NCBI GenBank assembly: GCA_050012135.1
Contig: JBEKHT010000065.1
Location: forward strand, 1-11,073
DNA length: 11,073 bases
From: JBEKHT01 sp050012135
Lineage (GTDB): Bacteria; Chloroflexota; Anaerolineae; Anaerolineales; RBG-16-64-43
Direction: 5' to 3'
Positions 1 through 6,026 of this stretch are shown here, one piece after another (position 1 is the stretch's first letter; the number at the start of each line of letters is the position of its first letter). The notes below the pieces were generated by a model. The model made no database searches and had not been told where the DNA came from. It saw only the letters and a list, made by a program, of their open reading frames with translations. Made by a program: the position numbers and the translations under genes.

Positions 1-127
1 TGCCTCCGGCTTCCTCCGGACCCCGCCTCACGGCGACGCCTTTGCCTTTGGCTACGGTTGGCGCCATCACCTCCGGGAAGGACTTTCACCTTCCAAGTCA
101 GTGTTCATGCTGGGCGTACAAAGAAGG

Positions 128-149
128 GGGAGGGATTGTCATCCCTCCC
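128..149. terminator. Candidate terminator hairpin after the ABC operon
   Basis: GGGAGGGA and TCCCTCCC form a perfect 8-bp stem around the 6-nt loop TTGTCA. It lies about 125 bp beyond the stop codon of the minus-strand permease. Read on the minus strand the stem is followed by CCTTCTTTG, a weak pyrimidine tract; on the plus strand a TTTT follows about 11 nt later. It may stop transcripts from either side, but neither U-tract is strong. Confidence 0.4.
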
Positions 150-180
150 ACATTGGGCCTTTTATATAGAGGGATAGTCA
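130..180. repeat. Imperfect 12-bp direct repeat
   Basis: GAGGGATTGTCA at 130-141 recurs as GAGGGATAGTCA at 169-180, with 11 of 12 bases matching and 27 bp between the copies. The left copy overlaps the hairpin at 128-149. It could be a protein-binding repeat or a scar of an insertion; nothing in the intervening AT-rich piece decides this. Confidence 0.35.
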
Positions 181-273
181 GACAGCGCAGGCGCTCAACC
201 GCTACCGTGGGCGGAATGTGCGGCTTGACGCCACGCTTCTGAATTTCACCGCACCCCGCCTCAGACTGGCAGA

Positions 274-1095
274 TCACGTCCGGCGAGTTCGCACTGCCAA
301 GGCGATAGCCGCCAGGACGTACATTGCAGCCGCGAGGAGGAGACACGCAACCAGGCTTTCCGCGATCGCCGTCCGATCCCACCCCGTGATCAGCAGGGCG
401 CGCATCGCCTCCAGGACGTAAGTGATGGGATTGACTCGGGCGGCGGTCTCGAGCCAGCCCGAGAGCAGCGAGAGCGGGACGAAGGTTGGCGCCAGGAAAG
501 TCAGCGGGAAGAAGAGGAAACTCGCGCCCTGCGTGGCGGCGGCACTGCCGCTCCCCAGCGCAGCGGAGACTGTGAATCCCGCAAAGCCCATCCCCAGAAG
601 CACGCCCAAGGCGATCACCACCAGCAGGCCCGGGACCCCGGTGGCTGACTTGAGTCCCAGGATGAGCCCGACCCCGACCACCACGGCCGCCTGGAACCCA
701 AGAATGACCGCTCCGGACAGGATCGGGCCGAGCAGAAGCGCCGCCCGATTGATCGGCGTGAGCAAGAGCTTGTCAAAGTAGCCCCGCTCGATGTCGCGCA
801 CCAGATTCTGTGCTGCGATACCGGCACCCGATAGTGAGCCGCTCACGATCGAGAGTGGCAGAATGAACCCGAGGTAGCTTCCGTTGATGCCCGGGATGAA
901 ATCCGCCGCCTTGCCCAGGGTCGACTGATAGATCACCAAGAAGAATATGCTGATGGCCAGCGGCGGGAGAAGCGCCTCCGGCGTGCGCAGGAGCGTCGTC
1001 AGGTATCGTATGACCAGAAGAAGGACCTGTTCCGGTAACCGCAAGGTGGTGTTCGCGGATCGTGCGGGTTTCGACCTCTGATTTGTCTTGTCCAT
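274..1095 (-). CDS. ABC-2 type exporter permease (DrrB-like)
   Basis: This is the membrane half of a two-gene ABC exporter; the partner ATPase lies immediately upstream. The 273-residue product has a short charged N-terminus (about residues 1-20) and then about six hydrophobic segments, including ones near residues 40-60 (LLPPLAISIFFLVIY), 75-95, 120-145 and 155-180, with a last helix near the C-terminus. The cytoplasmic-side stretch RDIERGYFDKLLLTPINR and the later RVNPITYVLEAMRALL are typical of the ABC-2/DrrB family and its C-terminal half, and the length is usual for it. Only 3 bp separate it from the ATPase stop codon, so the two are surely co-transcribed and probably translationally coupled; a GGAGG lies 11 nt before the ATG. 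Substrates of relatives are drugs, antibiotics or lipids; the substrate here cannot be read from the sequence. Confidence 0.92.
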   Translation of the reverse strand: MDKTNQRSKPARSANTTLRLPEQVLLLVIRYLTTLLRTPEALLPPLAISIFFLVIYQSTLGKAADFIPGINGSYLGFILPLSIVSGSLSGAGIAAQNLVRDIERGYFDKLLLTPINRAALLLGPILSGAVILGFQAAVVVGVGLILGLKSATGVPGLLVVIALGVLLGMGFAGFTVSAALGSGSAAATQGASFLFFPLTFLAPTFVPLSLLSGWLETAARVNPITYVLEAMRALLITGWDRTAIAESLVACLLLAAAMYVLAAIALAVRTRRT

Positions 1096-1098
1096 GTC

Positions 1099-2097
1099 CT
1101 AGCCTGCCTCCGCCATTCTGGATGATCGCGGGGATTTGGGTTTGGAGACCTCGGAGGTCACCAAACGCTCACCGGTTACGCGTAGAAACACATCGTCGAG
1201 GGTTGGTTGGGTCAGGGTCAGGGAAACGGGAGTCAGCCCCTCTTGTTGGAGTCGGGAGATGACCGCGGGGATGCGACCCGCAGCCTGGCTTAGGTAAATC
1301 CGCACCATGTCTCGATCCAGCTGAATGCGCTCACCCATCTCGGCCAAGGCCACTCGACCCTGGCCGGCCTGCTGCGCATCCTCAAAGACCAGGTTGATCG
1401 ATTCTTCGCCCATGGCTGCCTTGAGTTTGGCGGGGGAGCCCTCGGCGACGATCTTTCCTCCCACGATAATCGCCACCGTGTCTGCCAGTTCGTCCGCCTC
1501 CTCCAGGTATTGGGTCGTGAGGAATATCGTGATCCCCAACTCCCGGTTGAGGCGACGAACCTCGCGCCACACGTCCCTGCGGCTGCCCGGATCCAAACCT
1601 GTGGTCGGCTCGTCCAAGAACAGGACTTTGGGCTGGTGTACCAGCGCCATCGCCAAGTCAAGCCGGCGGCGCATACCGCCGCTGTATGTTCCGGACCGGC
1701 GGCCGATCGCGTCGGAAAGTTGCACCAGCTCGAGCAACTCCCTGGCTCTCGCCTTCGCCTCGGCGGGGGAGGCTCCGAACAGGCGGCCTTGCAGGACCAG
1801 AAGTTCCGTGGACTTCATCAAGGGGTCGATGCCGACGTCCTGCAATGCAACCCCGGCCACACGACGGACCTCGGAGGCCTGGCTGACCACATCGAAGCCT
1901 CCCACCGTAGCCCGCCCGGAGGTGGGCAGGGCGAGCGTGGTCAAGATCTTGATAGTGGTGCTCTTGCCGGCTCCGTTTGGTCCCAAAAACCCAAAGATTT
2001 TCCCCGCCTCTACGCGGAAACCGATTCCTTGGACGGCTGTAACCTTCCCCGGGTAGGACTTGACCAAGTCTTCCACGATGATTTCGCGATCGTTCAT
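1099..2097 (-). CDS. ABC exporter ATP-binding protein (DrrA-like)
   Basis: This 332-residue ATPase drives the permease encoded directly downstream. Visible motifs: Walker A GPNGAGKST (residues 39-47), Q-loop Gln near 86 (VALQDVGIDP), ABC signature YSGGM (138-142), Walker B VLFLDEP (158-164, with D162 and catalytic E163) and the D-loop GLDP. The switch position is TTQYLEEAD with Gln196 where many ABC proteins have His, as is common in the DrrA subfamily. About 100 residues follow the nucleotide-binding domain, carrying the LTQPTLDDVFLRVTG block typical of DrrA-type C-terminal extensions. The ATG is preceded by AGGAG with a 5-nt spacing, which supports this start. It is the first gene of the operon, read from the promoter at 2175-2203 through a leader of about 70 nt. 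The substrate is unknown. Confidence 0.95.
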   Translation of the reverse strand: MNDREIIVEDLVKSYPGKVTAVQGIGFRVEAGKIFGFLGPNGAGKSTTIKILTTLALPTSGRATVGGFDVVSQASEVRRVAGVALQDVGIDPLMKSTELLVLQGRLFGASPAEAKARARELLELVQLSDAIGRRSGTYSGGMRRRLDLAMALVHQPKVLFLDEPTTGLDPGSRRDVWREVRRLNRELGITIFLTTQYLEEADELADTVAIIVGGKIVAEGSPAKLKAAMGEESINLVFEDAQQAGQGRVALAEMGERIQLDRDMVRIYLSQAAGRIPAVISRLQQEGLTPVSLTLTQPTLDDVFLRVTGERLVTSEVSKPKSPRSSRMAEAG

Positions 2098-2174
2098 GAG
2101 ATCTCCTCAACAGGCCGCCGGTCGGCTGGACCAGCGGAATTCTAGCCTGGGCCTCCCCTCGGCTACCTAGAGTA

Positions 2175-2203
2175 CTTATACCCGAGAACCTATATTAAGT
2201 CAA
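2175..2203 (-). promoter_or_regulatory. Sigma-70-type promoter of the ABC exporter operon
   Basis: On the minus strand TTGACT (2203-2198) is followed after exactly 17 bp by TATAAG (2180-2175), each a 5-of-6 match to the bacterial housekeeping consensus. The predicted start site is near 2168, giving a leader of about 70 nt before the ATPase ATG. The promoter sits in a conspicuously AT-rich island in otherwise GC-rich DNA. The -35 element lies within the 11-bp repeat array described separately. Confidence 0.7.
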
Positions 2204-2233
2204 TACATAATCTGTATATAGTATGTTAGAGGA
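2190..2233. promoter_or_regulatory. Tandem 11-bp repeats: candidate CarH-type operator
   Basis: Read on the plus strand in an 11-bp register, the sequence gives CTATATTAAGT (2190-2200), CAATACATAAT (2201-2211), CTGTATATAGT (2212-2222) and a degenerate ATGTTAGAGGA (2223-2233). Pairwise matches among the first three are 6, 8 and 7 of 11; column 1 is C, columns 4-5 are TA, column 9 is A and column 11 is T in all three. The array covers the -35 hexamer of the ABC promoter (2198-2203). CarH regulators are known to bind 11-bp direct repeats overlapping a -35 element, and a CarH-like gene is divergently encoded next to this site. AT-rich composition raises chance matching, so this is a prediction. 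An alternative inverted pair, ACATA (2205-2209) and TATGT (2222-2226), is also present. Confidence 0.55.
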
Positions 2234-2235
2234 AT

Positions 2236-2253
2236 CTGGGCGAACATGCCCAG
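2236..2253. other. Short perfect hairpin
   Basis: CTGGGC and GCCCAG form a 6-bp perfect stem around a 6-nt loop, just beyond the 11-bp repeat array. No U-tract follows on either strand. It may be a protein-binding dyad or incidental. Confidence 0.3.
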
Positions 2254-2363
2254 TGTATCAAGCCTTTGCCAATCCCTGGTGAGCAAGCGTATTAGCGGGC
2301 CAAGGAGTTATCTTGTCTTGCCATGGAATCCAGCTCCTTTCGCCCTCACTTCGCACCCCCCCC

Positions 2364-2406
2364 AAAAAAAATCGCGGATCCGAAGGCACTCATGTGGTCC
2401 TTCGGA
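2364..2406 (-). terminator. Stem-loop plus T8 tract on the minus strand
   Basis: TCCGAAGG (2379-2386) pairs perfectly with CCTTCGGA (2399-2406), and the loop holds a further CAC/GTG pair, giving an 8+3 bp stem with a 2-nt bulge. Read on the minus strand it is followed by 7 nt and then eight consecutive Ts (2371-2364), next to a run of eight Gs (2363-2356). This resembles an intrinsic terminator, though the 7-nt gap is longer than usual. No minus-strand gene lies upstream of it (the next gene, at 2603-3616, is on the plus strand), so it would end an antisense or small RNA transcript. Confidence 0.4.
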
Positions 2407-2550
2407 ACCACCGCCTGGCACCCGGTCGTGATTTGGCCTGAGTGGGAGTAGCAGAGGATTGACTGACTCCAGCAGCGCCAATCGAGCCTGGAACATACGT
2501 AGGATGGATCTTCTTTTATGAGATAATGTGGTGTTTTTCATTACCTAGCC

Positions 2551-2579
2551 TTGACATAGCTTGTAGAGGATGATACCCT
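2551..2579 (+). promoter_or_regulatory. Promoter of the CarH-like regulator
   Basis: A perfect TTGACA (2551-2556) is followed after 17 bp by TACCCT (2574-2579), a weak -10. The predicted start is near 2586, downstream of the possible ATG at 2570 and upstream of the ATG at 2603, which favours the latter. TAGC recurs 11 bp apart (2546 and 2557), flanking the -35, so autoregulation is possible but the similarity to the 2190-2233 array is poor. Confidence 0.45.
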
Positions 2580-2602
2580 TGCGACAAGGGCAAGGTGCAA
2601 AG

Positions 2603-3616
2603 ATGAATCGCGAAGCAGGTCGATCCAGCGCCAGTAGCGAGCCACTCTACAGCATCGGGGTGGCCGCCCGGATGTCCGGGATCTCCGTTCCATCCTTGCG
2701 CGCCTGGGAGCTGCGCTACGGGTTTCCCCGCGCCTCCCGGACACCTGGAGGGCATCGTCTCTTTTCCGAGCGGGACCTTCTCCGCTTGCGCTGGGTGAAG
2801 AACCAGATTGACGCCGGGGTTGCAACCGCTCAGGCAATCCAGGCCCTCCATCATCAGGAGAGGATCGAAGAAGAGAAGACCGACTCCTGGAGGAGCCCGC
2901 GACCCCCAGTGGCGGCCGCTGGCTCAGCCCTCTTGATCCAGCGTGGCCAATTGGTCGAGGCCCTCAGCGATCATGCCCTCGACACCGCCTCCCAGGTGCT
3001 GGCCGATTCCTTGTCGACATTCAGTCCCGAGGAGATCATCTTGGAGCTGATCTCCCCCGCTCTCGCCGAGCTTGGAAACCGCTGGGCCGAAGGCCGAATT
3101 GACGTAGCCACCGAACACCTGGCTTCTCACTTCTTGCGCGAGCGCCTGCTCTCGTGGATCCTCAACGCGCCTCCTCCCTACGCTCAGCCCCCCGCCCTGC
3201 TCGCCTGCGCGCCCGGCGAATGGCATGACGGCAGCCTTCTCATGCTTGCCACCTTGCTCCGCCGTCACCTCGTGCCGGTTGCTTACCTCGGCCAGTCGGT
3301 CCCGCTTGGCGATCTGGCCCAGATGGTGCGCTCCCTCCACCCGACGATCGTGGTCCTGGTGGCGATGACCGAGTCAACCGCTCTGCCCCTCCAGGAATGG
3401 CCATCCCATTTGCTGCGGGCCGCCTCTCCGGGGTCGGTGTTCGTGGGATTTGGCGGGCGGGTTTTCAGCCTGCAAGCCGAATGGAGAAGCCGCGTTCCCG
3501 GCCTGTTCCTGGGGGAGACCATCCGCGAGGGGGTTGAGAGGATCGAGGCCGCCTTCCGCGCAACCAGGGAGCAGGCCGAAAGGTCCCCGGGGCCGCAGGG
3601 CCGATTGATCTCCTAG
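2603..3616 (+). CDS. MerR-type regulator with CarH/LitR-like B12-binding domain
   Basis: This 337-residue protein is predicted to be a cobalamin-dependent transcriptional repressor. Residues 15-85 form a MerR winged helix-turn-helix (LYSIGVAARMSGISVPSLRAW, then RYGFP and GGHRLFSERDL). After a linker (about 86-110) comes a four-helix cobalamin cap (about 112-190) with the signature W161-x9-E171-H172, then a Rossmann-like B12 domain containing H208 (GEWHDGS), YLGQSVPLGDLAQ and GFGGR (283-286). Spacing from Trp to the ligand His (47) matches Thermus CarH (46). CarH tetramers with adenosylcobalamin repress in the dark; light breaks the Co-C bond and releases DNA. Two deviations: the ExHxxG motif reads E-W-H-D-G-S, and the residue after W161 is Ala where Thermus CarH has His132. 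Start 2603 is preferred: AAGGTG lies 5 nt upstream, while the ATG at 2570 abuts its purine tract and would precede the predicted transcription start. It is divergent from the ABC operon. Confidence 0.88.
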   Translation: MNREAGRSSASSEPLYSIGVAARMSGISVPSLRAWELRYGFPRASRTPGGHRLFSERDLLRLRWVKNQIDAGVATAQAIQALHHQERIEEEKTDSWRSPRPPVAAAGSALLIQRGQLVEALSDHALDTASQVLADSLSTFSPEEIILELISPALAELGNRWAEGRIDVATEHLASHFLRERLLSWILNAPPPYAQPPALLACAPGEWHDGSLLMLATLLRRHLVPVAYLGQSVPLGDLAQMVRSLHPTIVVLVAMTESTALPLQEWPSHLLRAASPGSVFVGFGGRVFSLQAEWRSRVPGLFLGETIREGVERIEAAFRATREQAERSPGPQGRLIS

Positions 3617-4035
3617 AACTACACCTGAGGGCTGTGGTGGCCGGGGCCTGGGAGGGCAGCCTCCGTGGACTTGAGTGGGGATGGCGGACCTTCCCTGCTT
3701 TCCAAACAGCAGGCAGCTTTCCACAAGCCCCTCCGCCTGACCGCGAGAAGATCCCGCTGGTCAGCGATCCCGAGCACGGCTCGCCCCGGGTTCATCGACT
3801 CGCCGCCCGTTCGTATGAGACCCCAGGTCCCTTCCGGAGCCCGAAGTCGTCACTAGCTTGGGCGCGGGCCAGCGCGCGTCCGGCCGCCGCTTCCTGTGCC
3901 TTGAGTTGGCTATCAGCCCCTTTCTCTGCCACAGAAAGCGAGGCCGTCCCAGTCCTTTGTTTGTTCCGTCTTGCGCGATCCCAACCTCTTCTACCGGCAA
4001 GGGCAGCAGGAACCTGAATCCCACAGGGCGCCCCC
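3617..4035. other. No convincing gene; convergent intergenic region
   Basis: This lies between the ends of the plus-strand regulator and the minus-strand small membrane gene. Open frames here on both strands have no ribosome binding site or recognisable domain and look like GC-driven chance frames. A weak hairpin, CCTGCT/AGCAGG with an 8-nt loop near 3698-3717, could mark the end of the regulator transcript but has no T-tract. On the minus strand one frame (about 3792-3930) reads AEKGADSQLKAQEAAAGRA, an amphipathic-looking piece that may be a remnant. Confidence 0.4.
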
Positions 4036-4317
4036 CTAGCCCTCAAAGGACCTCTGCAGCGTCGCGACCAAATCGAGGAAGGCATTGGTCATCTCCAGCC
4101 TGGCCGAGGCGGTCGCGTACCCCGCGCCCAGCGCAATCACCAGGGGCAATGCCAGAATTGCATCCCGGGATGACACAGAATTAGTTTGTGCGAAGACAAA
4201 GTCCCCGACCAAGGAAAGGAATAGGATTCCTCCAATGATCCACGCGTCTCTTCGGTATGCCTTCTGGCGGATCCGCAGCAGTCCGGCATACTCCACAAGT
4301 TGATCATGGGGGCTCAT
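4036..4317 (-). CDS. Small two-helix membrane protein, unknown function
   Basis: I do not recognise this 93-residue protein. It starts with a polar, basic segment (HDQLVEYAGLLRIRQKAYRRD, about residues 4-24). Two hydrophobic helices follow (WIIGGILFLSLVGDFVFA, about 26-43, and ILALPLVIALGAGYATASA, about 54-72), then a short amphipathic tail ending LQRSFEG. The positive charges before helix 1 predict a cytoplasmic N-terminus, so both ends are probably inside. The start is well supported: a GAGGAGG sequence lies about 5-7 nt before the ATG on the minus strand. It stands alone, about 320 bp after the GNAT remnant. It could be an independently expressed membrane accessory protein; no catalytic residue or ligand motif is visible. 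Confidence 0.75.
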   Translation of the reverse strand: MSPHDQLVEYAGLLRIRQKAYRRDAWIIGGILFLSLVGDFVFAQTNSVSSRDAILALPLVIALGAGYATASARLEMTNAFLDLVATLQRSFEG

Positions 4318-4636
4318 GACTTCCTCCTCGCTTGCGATGAGTTGCGCTGAGAGGTCCGCTTGTGACCCAAGGGTTCTCCCACGCTTTCAGGCGACCCCGA
4401 TCGTTTTCCGTCTTTCGTACTCGGCGCCTGAGTCCGAAGAGTTCTCTTCTCCTCGCCTGGAATCGCTTGCTGCCCAATTGGATCTGAGCAGCTATTTCTT
4501 CAGCCTACCGCAAACCAGAACCAGTGGAATTTCGCCCGCAAAGCGGGGGCGGAAAGAGCCCGTCCAGGCATCCCCTCTTGCCGAAGCGCACTTCGCCTCC
4601 TGTGCCGGCCACAACCGTCTCACCTACAGGATCTTC
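4318..4636. other. Intergenic region, no gene seen
   Basis: This lies between the GNAT remnant and the small membrane gene, both on the minus strand. A plus-strand frame runs through most of it but lacks a ribosome binding site and domain-like composition. CGCCCGC (4533-4539) and GCGGGGGCG (4543-4551) can form an imperfect hairpin with a 3-nt loop; no T-tract follows on either strand, so a terminator is not supported. No clear promoter for the small membrane gene was found. Confidence 0.4.
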
Positions 4637-5059
4637 TCAAGTATGAAAGAACTTCTGATATCCGTGAGGGTAGCCCTCCACGGAACCGAAGATTTCATAC
4701 CCTAGCTTGGCATAGAAGGCTGGCGCCTGGAGGTTGAATATGTCCACGAAGGCGAGCTGGCAGCCTTTGGCTCGTGCCTCCTCCTCCAGGGTCGTCACCA
4801 GCTTCGTGCCCTAGCCCTGACCGCGCAGCCTGCCCTCAACCCACAGGTAGCGGGTCTCCAGACACTGCCCCCAGAGCAGCCCAAGCACTCCGCCCACCAA
4901 CCGTCCCTGCGCAGCGTGGATGAAGGCCCCAAGTTCCCGACTCTGGTCGATTGAGGCGGTGGCAAGATTGAATGCCGCTAAGGCTCTGCGCAACTCCTCG
5001 ATGGACTTCTCGCTGGAATGGGGATCGACAGACCATGCCAGCTCTTCGGAGGCACTCAT
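4637..5059 (-). pseudogene. GNAT acetyltransferase interrupted by an in-frame amber codon
   Basis: Reading through one stop gives a 140-residue GNAT protein of full family length. Before the stop come an N-terminal helix region, then GRLVGGVLGLLWGQ (the beta2-beta3 hairpin) and TRYLWVEGRLRGQG. TAG occupies 4813-4811; beyond it the same frame continues as GTKLVTTLEEEARAKGCQ, then the QAPAFYAKLGYEIFG segment typical of the GNAT C-terminal half, and ends at TGA 4639-4637. The stop falls inside the acetyl-CoA pyrophosphate-binding loop (R-G-Q-G-x-G), where relatives usually have Leu or Ile, so a single T-to-A change of TTG would explain it. The truncated 82-residue product would lack the cofactor site. 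The ATG has AAGGAG 12 nt upstream, and the gene follows the HEAT-repeat gene after 58 nt. A sequencing error or suppression cannot be excluded. Confidence 0.85.
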
Positions 5060-5117
5060 TGAGCTGCGTAACTCCTTCGATTCTTCAACCCTCGTGGGCT
5101 CATCCGCAGGCTCGGGG

Positions 5118-5750
5118 TCACCCGATGGCCCGAACCTGGCGAATGACCCTGCGGAGTCTGCTCGCTTGGGAAGGGGTTAGCTCCCTCAGCCTGGATTGCA
5201 GAAGTGCGAGAACTCGAGCCCGGCCCTCCTCTTGGACCGCCGGGAGTGTGCTTTCGGCATGCAAAGGGAGATCCCGAGGCGGACACGTGCGAAGCTGCTG
5301 GAGAAGGATCGGTAAAAGCCTGACGCGGTAATTCTTCCCCGTCGAGGCGACGCCTGCCAAGGTCTTGATTCCCGAAACCTTGGTGATCAGGGATCCTTCC
5401 TTCGTGGCCCGGATCACTTCGCCGATGCTGCCCCAGATGGCACGAGCCCGTATCAAGCTGATCGTGGACAGCGCGATCATGCCCCCCCAGACCATCCGGT
5501 TGTTCTTGCTCCGAAGAAGCTTGAGAAAGTCGTCCACATAGTCCGCGATCAACTCCGGCCTGAGATAGCCGATCTCGTAGAGGACCTTGAGGCAATCACC
5601 CTGGATGTTCGGGTTCTCATTCCAGAGGTTCCCGGCAATCTCCCGGATGCCCTTCTTGTCTCCCGCCTCCGCCAAGTCTCGCGCGAGTTTCTGGTTGGGC
5701 ACCTCATCTCTTCGTCCCCGGTAGAAAGCGATGCGATCAAGGACGGCCAT
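5118..5750 (-). CDS. HEAT-repeat protein
   Basis: The 210-residue protein is made of helical pairs of the HEAT/ARM type and is probably a soluble protein-binding scaffold; no enzyme motif is seen. After the N-terminal block MAVLDRIAFYRGRRDEVPNQ, helical repeats include IREIAGNLWNENPNIQGDCLKVLYEIG, FLKLLRSKNNRMVWGGMIALSTIS, a third around IGEVIRATKEGSLITKVSGIKTLAGVA and a fourth around LLPILLQQLRTCPPRDLP. The tail is basic and helical (RLRRVIRQVR). I have seen this family as an uncharacterised protein in Chloroflexota-like genomes. ATG codons further upstream (5774, 5801) are in frame, but 5750 is chosen because GGAGGGAG lies 8-10 nt before it and the conserved block begins there. It precedes the broken GNAT gene. 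The 276 bp upstream (5751-6026) shows no gene. Confidence 0.85.
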   Translation of the reverse strand: MAVLDRIAFYRGRRDEVPNQKLARDLAEAGDKKGIREIAGNLWNENPNIQGDCLKVLYEIGYLRPELIADYVDDFLKLLRSKNNRMVWGGMIALSTISLIRARAIWGSIGEVIRATKEGSLITKVSGIKTLAGVASTGKNYRVRLLPILLQQLRTCPPRDLPLHAESTLPAVQEEGRARVLALLQSRLRELTPSQASRLRRVIRQVRAIG

Positions 5751-6026
5751 TGGAAATTCTCCCTCCAGAGTCATCGGATATGAGCCGGGCCACTCGATCA
5801 CGACTCCGCCGTCAGGGGTAAGGCTGCGGGCCGCTGCCCATTCCTACCTGGGACGAGCACCCGCTTTGATCCAAGAGGCCGGAGGCTCAACGGGAATCCC
5901 AGAACTGGAAAGGAGTGTGCCGGCGACCAGGGGGCGAGCAACGGCCGACCCGGGTTCCTTAACCCTTGCGGTCCAAGACGGCGCATCCCTTCCAGACCAC
6001 AGGAACCCTGCCTCCTCTTTCGGCTT

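Larger units (their letters stand above)
1..273. other. Non-coding left edge downstream of the ABC operon
   Basis: I see no convincing gene here; the short open frames lack ribosome binding sites and recognisable domains. The stretch holds a small perfect hairpin at 76-94 (GGAAGG, 7-nt loop, CCTTCC), a stronger hairpin at 128-149 and an imperfect direct repeat at 130-141 and 169-180. The first 110 bases look compositionally ordered and could be the end of an element or structured RNA that continues off the window, but I cannot identify it. Confidence 0.5.

Noticed and set aside
1325..2145. Long plus-strand open frames of 243 and 211 codons opposite the ABC ATPase
   Set aside because: They mirror the strongly supported ATPase gene, have no ribosome binding site or domain, and come from GC-rich codon structure.
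2570..2602. Upstream ATG giving the CarH-like regulator 11 extra residues
   Set aside because: Its purine tract abuts the ATG with no spacing, and the predicted transcription start (about 2586) lies downstream of it; 2603 has a properly spaced ribosome binding site.
4533..4551. Hairpin CGCCCGC-AAA-GCGGGGGCG as a terminator of the HEAT-GNAT unit
   Set aside because: The stem is imperfect and no T-tract follows on either strand.
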